A stretch of 64,000 nucleotides of DNA. It comes from Heterodera schachtii. Lineage: Eukaryota > Nematoda > Chromadorea > Rhabditida > Heteroderidae. The notes under the pieces are model-generated. The model ran no database searches and was not told the DNA's origin. It worked only from the letters and a program-made list of their open reading frames with translations. Shown piece by piece: positions 12,686 through 22,949 of the stretch; the stretch's first letter is position 1, and every line of letters starts with the position of its first letter. Made by a program: the position numbers and the translations under genes. The stretch is from the NCBI GenBank assembly GCA_023374025.1, contig SIJG01000099.1, positions 226,906-290,905 on the forward strand. Reading direction: 5' to 3'.

Positions 12686-13794
12686 ATGAGCAACAATTAT
12701 TCAAATCCCAGCCATGTTTGTGACGACGTTTTGCATGACGTTTTCGACTGTTTGTGGCGTTCCGAACTCGGCCTGAAACTTGCGACTGTCAACGGCCGTT
12801 TCGCCGCTTTGGTGGCCCCGCATTTGAGGACCAAACGATGGATACTTTGTCGCATTGGATTTTGGAAAAATAATGAGCAAAAGTGTGCTGAACTGAGAAA
12901 AATTTTGCCAAGGAATGTGCCAAGATTGGCAGAAAGGCTTATTCAAATCGGCGAAGATGGCCAAGTGATACGGTCGCCTCTTTTGGATATGCCAATACCT
13001 TCTAATTTTATTGGATTCAAAACCATTTTCTTGAGGTATTGTTTATGCTAAAAAATTCAAAAATTTCCCATATGAAAGAAAATTGAAAAATTATTCCGAT
13101 TTAAATCCTTCACTTCCTCTCAGTTACATTGATCGGAGTGTCATCGAATTCTTTCACAGTATTCGCCATCTCTTAGACGAAAATTTAACTTTGAAATTGC
13201 GCTTATCTGGAGCTTATTCTTGGCAACCTTTAAAGCATATTTGGCCTCTTGTTGCTAAGGGAATTGCTGTAATGACTGGTCTGAAGTTAAATGAATTATA
13301 CGAATTGATGCAAATGACTTCTCCGTCCATTCTTCGGGAGTGTGCCAATCTCAGAATCGTTGGAGGTTACAATATTTTTCCCGAGAGTCCGTCCTATGAT
13401 GGCCCGGGGCATCACAAAACCAGGCATTGTCCAAGTGGCTTCACATCCCGCGACGACGATGGGCATCCCAAAGTGCTTAGATGCTATTCACATTACACTA
13501 TCGAAAGGCAATTGGAAGACTTAAAAATGGTACTGAAATTTCCAAAATTTTCCAAATTTTTCGAGTTTGTAGGCGTTTATAAGTGCCAAATCTCCCGTCA
13601 GTTATGTCATCTGTTTGAACTTTCATTTTTCACTTAATTTCACTGGCAACCCTTTTGAATTGGACAATGTGCGAACGGGGGAACGGATGAGATTATGTAT
13701 TTATTTTTCAATTCTTTTATGTATTTTTTGTTTTCATTGCAATTTAAAAGATTTTTCCGAAAATCATGAAATAGTCAAAAATAGCATAAAATAG
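12686..13794 (+). CDS. F-box-like protein, gene 1 (3 exons, partly frame-shifted, altered C-terminus)
   Basis: Member of the divergent F-box-like family seen three times here. Family members are thought to act as substrate adaptors in SCF ubiquitin ligases; that role is inferred from the family. Exons: 12686-13035 (donor AG|GTATTG, phase 2), 13124-13529 (acceptor CTCTCAG), 13573-13794 (acceptor TTTGTAG after a 43-base intron). The N-terminus carries the F-box-like segment (VLHDVFDCLWRSELGLKLAT, then a basic TKRW). Exon 2 carries the domain shared with gene 3 (IDRSVIEFF..., PSILRECANLR). Between about 13408 and 13450 the expected ASQNQALSKWLHIPR is present but in the -1 frame, with the original frame restored afterwards: two compensating indels. 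Exon 3 starts with the family PFEL..V.TGER pattern, then drifts into unrelated residues and stops early, apparently because repeat sequence replaced the C-terminus. It may be expressed, but it is degrading. Confidence 0.65.
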
Positions 13795-13865
13795 GCGCCT
13801 AGTAATTAGTCACAAAAAGTCCAAAATCAGCAAATTTGCTAAAAGGGAGGCCCTAATTATTAGCA

Positions 13866-16419
13866 TTACCATGCCTGCGTTTCGCTGACAATCTTAATGC
13901 AGACAACATTTTTTTCAGCCGTCAGAGCGCTACTTGCTTCAACGTAAAACGGACTCCAATCGTTGTCTGCGTCAAGTGTACGGCGTGACAACAAAAACCA
14001 ATTATCTCGGTCTTCGTCTTCATTCGCCCTTAGTTCAAATTTGATGCATTCGCCAATGCCATTGTTAATGTCAGTAAGATTTTCGTGTTCGTTTTGCTCA
14101 ATTAATGGATTTGCAAGGACCAAAATGTACGAACATCGAGTATCCGCATTGTTGAATTTCTAAAAAAATATGTACATAAAAAGCAAATATCATTTATTTG
14201 ATTTTACAGCTTTTTCTTGAATTTTAATTTAAAGCCGGGCAAACGAATATTAATAAAAATCATTAAAGGACCGTTTGTATGTCCGCTGTTTGCTCAATTT
14301 GTAATCCTTCTGAGTCGTTTGTACGGCATTGAAGAATTTTCGGCTTCGCAGGATCAGATAATGGCAGATGAAGCCAATCCCAAAGGGCATTTTCAGCTGT
14401 TTCGGCACTGTCGTCGTCGTCCGGTAACTCAATCAATCAATCAATTTATACGCAAAAGCGTGACTCCGACATACATAACAATAAATAAATAAATTTGGTC
14501 ACTGAATGAGATGTGGTGGTTTCAAAAGTAAAGCATCAATATCATATGTGTCAAGAAGTTTAGCAAACTCAATAGAATTAAATAACCTTGCCTCTTTAGG
14601 CAAACATCTATAGAGGCGAGAGGTACGTATAAAAAATGAATGATATCGAACATTGGTTGAACAATAAGCAGTTTTTATAATAAAGTCATTTTTCAGTCCT
14701 GAATATGTTCTTGAAAAGGAGTCATTATGCTTAATATGGATCTTTTCCAAAATTATATCATGGAAAAGTTTTAAATCTATTTTTATTCTACGTTTTAAAA
14801 GGGATTCTTGTTTGAAGAGTTGGAGAAGTTCGTTATACCCGGGTATTTCATCCTTATTGTTATTACGTCTAAAAACAATACGATGTTTTTTGAACATTTT
14901 CAAGAGCATCAATGTCTTTTTTCATATATGGATTAAAAACCGGAGAGCCAAATTCTAAAATAGATCGACAATAAACATTGAATATATTTATAAGAATTTT
15001 CGGGTTTTTCGTTTTAAGTGATTTGAGTAAAGTAAAAGATGTCCTAATTGCCTTTTAGTGATATATTCTATGTGTTTTTCCCATTTTAAGTCATTTGAAA
15101 AATAAATGCCAAGGTCTCTAACTGGTTCACCTTTTTCATTTTTTAAAATTTGAATATTATTTATAAAGTAACATTCATTAGGGTTTTTAGGCCCAAGATG
15201 TGAAACTAAGCATTTGTTAGGAGCGATTTTAAGGCCATTTAATTCACAGTAATTCCGAAATTATTAATGAAAGAATGGAGTGGAGAAATAGTATTTTTTG
15301 AGAGTATAGAATAGGCCTTAAGATCGTCAGCAAAAAGCTTAATTTCAACATTTTCAGTTTTACAAAAATTAGGAAGATCTGAAATGTAAATTAAAAACAA
15401 AAGTGGACCCAAATTTGAACCCTGCGGAACACCACTTAAGCATGGGAATTCATCAGAAAACGCAGATCCAACTCTAACGAAAAATGTACGATTTTGTAAA
15501 TAATTTTTAAGCCATTTAAGCAAAGCCAAAGCCAAACTAAAATCATCAATGACTTCCAAAAGTTGAGTTGTAACAGAGTGTTTTCTCCTAAAGCCATGTT
15601 GGCAATTTGGAAGTACATTTTTTGCCTCAATAAAATCAGTGATTTTCTTGGTAATATTTTCTTCTAAAATTTTTGAAATTGAGCATAAAAGTGAAATTGG
15701 CCGAAAATCAACGGGATTTATTGGGTTGGATATTTTCGGAACAGGACAAATAATTGATTTTTTCCAAATGTTTGGGACTTGGCCAGTCATCATTGAAAAA
15801 CAAAAAATATGAAATAGTGGGTAAACCAAATTTTCTTTACATTTTTTGAGAAAAATATTCGGGATGCTGTCAATGGAAGTGTTATTACTGTTTTCAAGTT
15901 TATTAAGAGCCAAATAAATTTCATTAAGTGTCATTGTGAAAAAGTCAAGGGAAAAACATCGCTTGCTTCAATCCAACGAAGTTTTGGGCATGAAGTGAGT
16001 ACTGTATTGGAGATGCACTGTCGCATAAAATTAAGCCCATGATAGTCAACGCTAAGTGCGTAAAGGTCTTCTTTAATGATTGGCCAAATATCAGCGAAAA
16101 GGCTAGGCATAATTTGATGAACATTTTTCAACTCAAGAATTATCCCCTCTTTGAAAAGGTATTTGATTTGGACAAGGAAACGTATAACTTTTTCGTCAAG
16201 ACAACTGTAAGCAATGTGAAATTTGATCAAATCATATTATCTGATTTTTAACCTGATTTGAATTCGCGAAAATCCTCGGATTCCTTCTGGCACGGGCAAA
16301 GGAATGTTTTCAAAATCAAATTCCTTTTTTCCTTGGCAAGCATTAACAATAACCGGGTTTCGAGTGATCGGTTCAGCCTCTATTTTGATGAAGCAATTGG
16401 AAGACCATATCCAAGCCAT
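13866..16419 (-). pseudogene. F-box-like gene 2, split by a LINE insertion
   Basis: Minus-strand member of the same F-box-like family. Exon pieces: 16419-16253 (donor AG|GTTAAA, phase 2; the F-box part itself is not found upstream), 16204-15946 (acceptor GCTTACAG; CLDEKVIRFL, then CPKLRWIEASDVFP), then the interruption, 14427-14272 (LPDDDDSAETAENALWDWL, donor ACG|GTCCTT, phase 0), and 14159-13866 (acceptor TTTTTTTAG; to TAG). Every phase agrees with gene 3 at 48.4 kb. The 16204-15946 piece ends after a whole codon and the 14427-14272 piece is 52 whole codons, so the inserted LINE (14428-15945) sits cleanly in the middle exon without net loss of frame in the host sequence. The gene cannot make a full-length product as it stands. 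The missing F-box end suggests it was already partial, or that its first exon is unrecognisable. Confidence 0.7.
14428..15945 (-). mobile_element. 5'-truncated non-LTR retrotransposon (LINE) with broken reverse transcriptase
   Basis: On the minus strand, 15934-15239 encodes reverse transcriptase blocks: DFRPISLLCSISKILEE, QHGFRRKHSVTTQLLE, GVPQGSNLGPLLFLIYISD and the catalytic FADD box. Between IDDFS and LLKWLKNYL about 45 residues are missing in frame, including the motif with the first catalytic Asp. A frame change near 15250 leads into ELNGLKIAPNKCL. The C-terminal part resumes at 14912-14499 (RRIKIDLKLFHDII, STNVRYHSFFIR), typical of jockey/CR1-like ORF2 ends. The 3' end carries short tandem tails (ATTT, then TTGA at 14430-14446). 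The element is 5' truncated and enzymatically dead. No clear target-site duplication was found. Confidence 0.75.
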
Positions 16420-17059
16420 TGGTGTTCTTTAAATAAACAAAAAATGTTTAAAATTACTTTTTGGTTGTTTAATTTTAATTATTTGAATTTAACATACAAT
16501 AATTTGAAGGTAAGAGTAGTAGTAAATAAGTGAATTTGTTGGGAACAGGAATCTGAAAATAATAATAAATTAAATTCGAAAAATAACCCTTTGGTTTTCT
16601 TTTATTATTTTATGGTACATGTATTCATTTGTCAGTAACAAAATGAGAGGAAATTGAATAAACATCGAAAATGGTCAAAAATGCTATGTTAAGAAAATTT
16701 CAGTTTATTTTTGATCCAATTTTGTGTTATTTAAATAAATGATTGGCATTTGCTGACGGCAATTCGTCTAAAAACTGACTATGAGTCATTTTTTAAACAT
16801 TAAAATTTGCACAGGCAAATTAATGTTCGCTAATCTCTTTTGTTATGCCATTATTGCAAATAAATAATTTGTTAATCTTATGTACAGACTTTTTAATTCA
16901 AATGTCCATTTGCAATTTGTAGATTAGTTTTTAAAAATGTTTCTTTGCGAATTTTAAGAAAGTATTCGTGCAATAGAAAATTTTAACGAAATTGAAACAT
17001 TTATTAATATATGATTATTTAAATAATATATTTTAAATTGATCACCTTAGCTCTTCGCC

Positions 17060-17290
17060 CTCCTAGGAGACAACCAGCCATGACTGCTTGCCACCGTCCG
17101 TTGGACCAATTCATTGGGAATGTACTGAAATGGATGACGGTGGAATTGGCCAAAATTAATATAGGACGAAACAAAAATAGTCATTAAAGAAGTTAATTTA
17201 AAAAATATTCACTCCCAAATTGAGTCCGGAAAACCCTTGGAATTTCTCAAGCCGAGTATTTTCACACCTCCCCCAATCATTATTTGATGC
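17060..17290 (-). pseudogene. Adenylate cyclase relic, copy C (truncated)
   Basis: On the minus strand, acceptor CATTTCAG is followed by YIPNELVQR, then unrelated residues and a stop. This matches the start of exon b of copy B (YIPTELVQR). The preceding 17290-17215 sequence also matches the flank before that exon. Only this fragment survives. Confidence 0.45.
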
Positions 17291-17459
17291 TCGTTGATTA
17301 AAAAAATGAAAAATTTCGAAAATCAAAATTTACCCAACGATGGAATTCTATTTTATTATTTGCATAATATTTAAATCAAAGGCTTGTTACAAAATTTTTA
17401 CAATAAGCCTAATTTTCGCTTTCAATTGTTTCTGACTATTTACAAATCAAATTAATTAA

Positions 17460-19274
17460 ACACCAGTTTTTGTTCTCTTCCTCACATTTTGACCAACAAT
17501 GCCGCGAGGGGACATTAATGGTGCCATTTTTGTTGCAATTTTCTTTCTGTAAATGTAATTTTCGTCGGCAATGGTTTTTTGTGCATCTCTAATCGCCACG
17601 GACGCAAAAAATCGGAGGGCAATGGCGTCAAACAAATGGCAAAAAAGCATCGGCAACATATTCGGCATGCCTTTGAGGAAGAAATTTTCGGCTTTTTTTT
17701 TTGTTTGTAAATAGCTGCATCATATATTTTGACAATTTTAGATTTATTTGTGAATTTATTGCACTACCCATTTGCTGTTGGTTTTTAAATTTAAAATGGC
17801 TTAGCAATGGCTTTTTGTACCCTTTTTGAAAGTAAAGGACCCATTTTTTCTTTGTGAATTTGCCGCCCACTTTTGGCACATCCACCAATTCTTCGGCCGT
17901 GCAATGCGATGCTAAATTGGTGAAGCCGCAAATGTCGGCGTGCAATTTGATTTGTTTGTAATTTAATTGGAATACTAGCGATATATCACGAACAGAACAG
18001 GAAGATACAGTATCCAAAGTAACGTAATTTGCATCGCCATTGGCTTAGAACAACGATCTGAAAATGGTAGAATAAATGTTTATTTGTTAGGCTATAAATT
18101 GATAATACATTATATTTTTCCGAGATTGGATATTGAGATTGGATATTATTAAGAGCATTATCTCGTCTATTTGCCCTTCTTTAGGTTAAGTTTTATGCTT
18201 TATTCAATGCCATTGCAAATAAACAATTTAAAGTGGAATTGAAGCAACGTTAACAAATTTCTGAATATATTGTAACAATATTCATTTGTGTTTGTGTCTT
18301 TGTAGTTCATTTTTCAACTTTTCACCTTAATTTTGACCAAGTCGAAATTGAAATTTAGCCCAGTAAACCAATGGCCAATATTTGTTGAACACTCACCAAT
18401 TCCACAATTACTCCAATTTGGAAAAGGCATGATTTGGCCAAGAAAACCGATTTCTCCTGCTTTTGGTGTACCGGTGCAAATGGAGCCGATTTTCCACGCT
18501 TTTGCACGTCTCGCGGAATGTCCGCCGTTGGACCAATTCGGTGGGAATGTACTGAAATGGACGACGGGGCATTCACAAAAAAAGATCATTTAATAAGTTA
18601 AATTTAAACAAATTTACACCCACTAATCCCTTGGAATTTCTCAAGCCGAACATCCCAATCCCTTATTAAAGTGGATCGGATTTTGATTCATATGCTGAAT
18701 TTTTTTTTAATTTTAAGCGAGTTAAGAAGCATGGAAATCGCGTTTATAACTAGATTTGAGGCTTTTTCATGCCTGTTTCACTTTTTGCACCAAAGTAACC
18801 CAAAATTTTTCAATTGTTAAATAAACCAAAAAATTTAGAGATCAATGTAATTTTTTTTTTTAAAATAGCACTAATTGAAACGGATAATAAAAATCGTTTC
18901 GCATAAATTAAAATGAACAATTTATTAGAGTCAGAAAGAAATTGATTTTAATTACAATATTTATGTGCCTATTTTTCGATTTTAAGCATATAAAACTTAT
19001 TTTTTTTAGATCAAATAAACTGTCTAAGATTAATTTACTCATTTCCAAATTTTTTTTTTTTGAAAAATTCGCATTTTGTAATTTTCACTTAAAGTAAATG
19101 TCTCACAATGAATATGCCGTTGATATTCATGACAAGCACCAAAATGGCTTGGATTGCCAAATGCCTCAGGTCATCACTTCGCATCACATAGATTAGCCAA
19201 AGTGCGCGGACGGCTAAAGACACGGCACTAATGGCAAAGGCAGCCAACAACGACGCCTTCAATTGCAGTGCCAT
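17460..19274 (-). pseudogene. Adenylate cyclase (class III) remnant, copy B
   Basis: Ordered minus-strand pieces match a membrane adenylate cyclase, the enzyme making cAMP from ATP at the membrane. Exon a, 19274-19107 (acceptor CATTCAG, donor ATT|GTGAGA, 56 codons), encodes two hydrophobic segments ending in LVLVMNINGIFI, the last membrane helix of a cyclase bundle. Exon b, 18551-18397, reads YIPTELVQRRTFRETCKSVE and then, one base out of frame, QKQEKSVFLAKSCLF...IVEL, the usual cyclase juxtamembrane pattern; its length (155) is one base short. Exon c, from 18057, contains LHADICGFTNLASHCTAEEL, the class III cyclase catalytic signature (the first metal-binding Asp is in ADI), preceded by stops in the expected frame. 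Further decayed sequence reaches about 17460. The frame breaks argue for a pseudogene. Family assignment is fairly secure; the exact orthologue is not. Confidence 0.6.
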
Positions 19275-19639
19275 CTGAATGAATTTGGAAACTCTTAAAA
19301 ACACAATTTATACATTTTGAGAAAGCATCATTTTTTATTTATATAAAAAATAAAATAAATAAAAATAATTCCATAATCCAATTTGAAAAAAATGAAGTTT
19401 ATCTGACAAACATTTTTTAGCAATTATTTTACGATTTAAACACATAAAAACCCGTTATTTTTAATTAACAGACTCGTTACAAATTTTCAATACAATAAAA
19501 ATTTGTTTCCCAAAAAATTTGTTAGATATTTTCAAGAATTGTAAAAAACTGTGTCTGATTAATTACGCACAACATCATTATTTAAGTATGCAATCAGCAC
19601 ATACACACCATTTTTTGTCTCCTGCTTACTCGTCGGCAC

Positions 19640-20513
19640 TGAATGCCGCCGACACGGACAATGCCGCGAGATGGCATTGATGGTGCAATCGAAGGACAAA
19701 TTGCAAATAAAAAGGGCCAAAAAAATCATCTTCGACAAGCCTTTGAGGAAAGAATTCTTAGGATTTTTAAATTTGTAAATGGCTGTCTCACATTTGCGCC
19801 TAATTCTTGCGGCGTCCACAACGCCGTGCCGCCGGCGCGGCCCGAGGCGACGATGCACGGCCCACTCTTAGCCGCTTATTACCTTTTGGAAATGAACTAA
19901 TGGGAGGCAATTAAATGAAATGAGTAAAAAAAAAAAGTAAATACAAAGTGAATTTTGGTTTAGAAAAACAAAATAGGCACCGAAAAACATATAATTAATT
20001 TTAAAAATAATTTTTTAGTGTAATTTTCTTTTCATTTCTAAAAAGTGAAGTCCCTTTTTAAAAATTGACTATCGAATTACTCAAATCAATATGTAAACGA
20101 AATGATTTTTGAATGAAAAAGCATTTCTAATGGAGTGGAGGTGAGAGACTTAAGTTGGCTGATTTATCCCCGCGGGGATGGAAAAGTGGCGGAGAGTGAT
20201 GGAAAAGACGGAAAATGACTGTTTAATGTGGTGCCATTGAATGGGACAATATCAAAAAACCATCAAATGAAGTTTTTTTAGAGAATACTTTGGGCTTTCT
20301 AATTATTTCAAAATTTTTTGTCCCATTAAATGGCACCCATTAAATAGTCATTTTCCGTCTTCTCCATCACTCTCCGCCACTTTTCCAAAAGTACTAATTT
20401 TATTTTTTAACTTTGAATATTTGCGATAGATATATCGCAAATAGAACAGAATAGGAAGATACAGTATACGAGGAAAAGAAATTACCGTCGTCATTGGCTT
20501 TAGACAGAACGAT
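19640..20513 (-). pseudogene. Adenylate cyclase relic, copy A
   Basis: DNA at 20410-20560 matches the exon c start of copy B (17960-18130), with shared words such as GGAAGATACAGTAT and GAACGATCTGAAA. DNA at 19640-19870 matches 17460-17900 (ATGCCGCGAG, GCCTTTGAGGAA). Translation gives YIYRKYSKL and a weak CTAEEL-like TALWTPQELG, with no continuous frame. This is a decayed partial tandem duplicate. Confidence 0.45.
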
Positions 20514-20837
20514 CTGAAATATGAGAATAAATTATTTATTAGTTAGGCTATAAAATTATTAGTAGGGCTTCGTTTTTTAGGCACAAAAAAGCCTCAAATA
20601 GGCACATAAATAGGCAAATAGAATTTATTATGCTTTTTAGGTAGAAAAACCTATAAAATTTAATTTTGTTATATTTTACATTTTTAAATTTTTTCTTAAT
20701 AAGACAATTTTTAAACCAAAATTCTTTATCAAAAAAGTAATAAATTTTTGGGAAAATTTTTCCATTCTTAGGGATGTTATTTTTTGAAAATTTTTCTGCT
20801 AGGTTTGTATTTATCGTTTTTATTTTTCTTTGTCCGT

Positions 20838-21345
20838 CAGATCGCGACTTGCTTCAACGTAAAACGTAGTCCAATCGTTGTTGTCGATGACAAAGTACGG
20901 CTTAGCAATAAAATCCAATCTTCTTCGTCTTTTTTGCCTTTCTTTTGGTCAATTTCTTGCTTTTCCCAATGCCATTGCTAATATCAGTAAGTTTTCGGAT
21001 TCGTTTTGCTCAAATTTAAAGGATTCTCCAAGGCGTACGAACATTGATTAACGGCATTGTTGAATTCATAAATAGAAATATATCAACAAAAACCAAATAC
21101 CCGATGGAGCTGTCGGAAGTCCATTCCCAAACCATTTTTTGTGTTGTTTAAATGAACAAAAAAAAAAAAGTAAATTTCACATTTGGTTGTTTAATTCTCA
21201 TATCTGGGTTCAGCATACTATTCCTTTGGATAATATAATTAGTAGCAAATTAAGAAAATGTTTGTTTGGGAAAAAGAATTTGAAATAATAAACTTAATTC
21301 GAAAGAATGAATCCCATGGATTTTCTTTTAATTTTCTGGATAATT
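20838..21345 (-). pseudogene. F-box-like family relic
   Basis: 20838-21065 is a degenerate copy of the last exon of F-box-like gene 2 (13915-14160), sharing ACTTGCTTCAACGTAAAACG and ATGCCATTG-TAATGTCAGTAAG-like words. 21080-21345 matches the flank at 16390-16620. The middle of the gene is missing and no open frame remains. Together with the cyclase copies it shows local duplication followed by deletion. Confidence 0.55.
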
Positions 21346-22949
21346 TTAAATATGGCAGTCAAAAATATGCACATCATATTTTTTTCGCGGACTTGAAGGC
21401 CTAAAACGCACAAAGTATTTTAGCTTGTTTTGAATCTTCTAGGAAGAAGTTCTATGCAGATTTTCACTGCATATTTCGCGATTTATTTGGATATTTATTT
21501 TTTCAAAAATCCTCTATTTAATTGCCCCTTATTAAAGCGGTCATTTTTACCCTTAAGGACCGAAAAATATTAAAAAACACAACTTTTTCATGAAATTTTC
21601 TCGAGAATAATATTATGTAGCTTCCAAAAAATTGTTAATTACTTCAAAAAATAAGTCAAAATGGAAAATTTTCGTTTTATTTATTTTCTTTTAAAATTAA
21701 TTTATTTTATTGTTTATCATATTGTTTAGTATAAAAACCTCCAGTCTTTCGTTTGTTGTGTCTTGGTTCGATTCCTCATAGAATATTTGCTCAAAATTGC
21801 AAAATTTGCTTAATTTTACGGACTAAATCTGTTAACAAATGGCACTCTAATTTCAAAATTTTCCACGCCGGGGCCTAACGGCACAGCCGGCCTTCCTCCC
21901 CAAAAAAATTTGGGAAAAAAATGGCAGAAAAAATTGAAAATTTGTAAGCAGCTAACACCTTAATTAGGATACTGAGAACTTTCAAATTGAAAAATAATAA
22001 CTTTCTAAATTTAAGAATTTAAATAAATGATTAAATTTTGAGAATGATTCAAAATTTGTATTTTGCTTTCATAATTTTGTATTTTCGTGTTTTTAGGGCT
22101 TTTTTTTCGTGTTTCGCATTTGGTATTTTATTTTTGTTACGTATTTTTCGATTTCGCATTTTATTTTTTGATTCGCATCAACCCTGGTCTTTACACTTTA
22201 TTTTATTTGAATTGATTTTTATATTAATTATATTTGTTTTTCAATAGTTTAAAAAAAGTTAAAAAAAAATTCTAAAAGAAAATTTATATAATTTTCGAAT
22301 CATAAGCATTATTTATAATGAAGTTTCAGTTGAAGAAGCAACAAATTTTGACACCTAAAATTATTGTGTGAAATGTAACATTGAAACTTTTCTAATTATT
22401 CAAAAAAAATAAATACAACAACAAAAACTAAAGGAATTAACATGTAATTCAATGCATGCATTTATTGCTCATGCGTTTTTTGTTTTGTTTTTAGTAACGC
22501 AATTTTGGATTTGTTTTTATGTGAAATTTATAATACAAAAAATAAAATAAAAATCCCATTGTCTCCTCACTTTATCCATTAATCTTCTTATTGGGGAAGC
22601 TTCTTCCTCTCTATCTCAAAATTAAATGGTATTTTTAAAAATTATTTATTCGATATAAATCGGTGTTTAACCACGGAGATTATGTACTTAATTATTATTT
22701 AATGTAAACCCCACATAATAAGGATAAACCGGCTCAATGAATCGTTTCGTTTTGTTTCATCTCCACTCTATGTTTTTTGAGTTTCAGTTTCGTCTGGGTC
22801 ACTAAAAAAATTTTTTCTTGGTTTTTCGTTTAAAATTTCTTTTTTTTTCGTTTCGTCGAAACGCAATTTGAAAAAACAAAGTGATATGAAAAGAAAAAAA
22901 GCTGATCGCTCGAATGTACAAAAAAAAAATAAATGTGTATAAATAATTT
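21346..22949. other. Stretch without a gene, one degenerate GC hairpin
   Basis: No spliced gene was found. A degraded copy of the GC-hairpin module lies at 21830-21900 (core 21864-21890). The remainder is AT-rich and lies 3' of the nuclear receptor gene. Confidence 0.45.

Noticed and set aside
12686..16419. A single bidirectional gene pair or operon of F-box-like genes
   Set aside because: The genes converge on opposite strands and each has its own splice structure. Nothing supports co-transcription.
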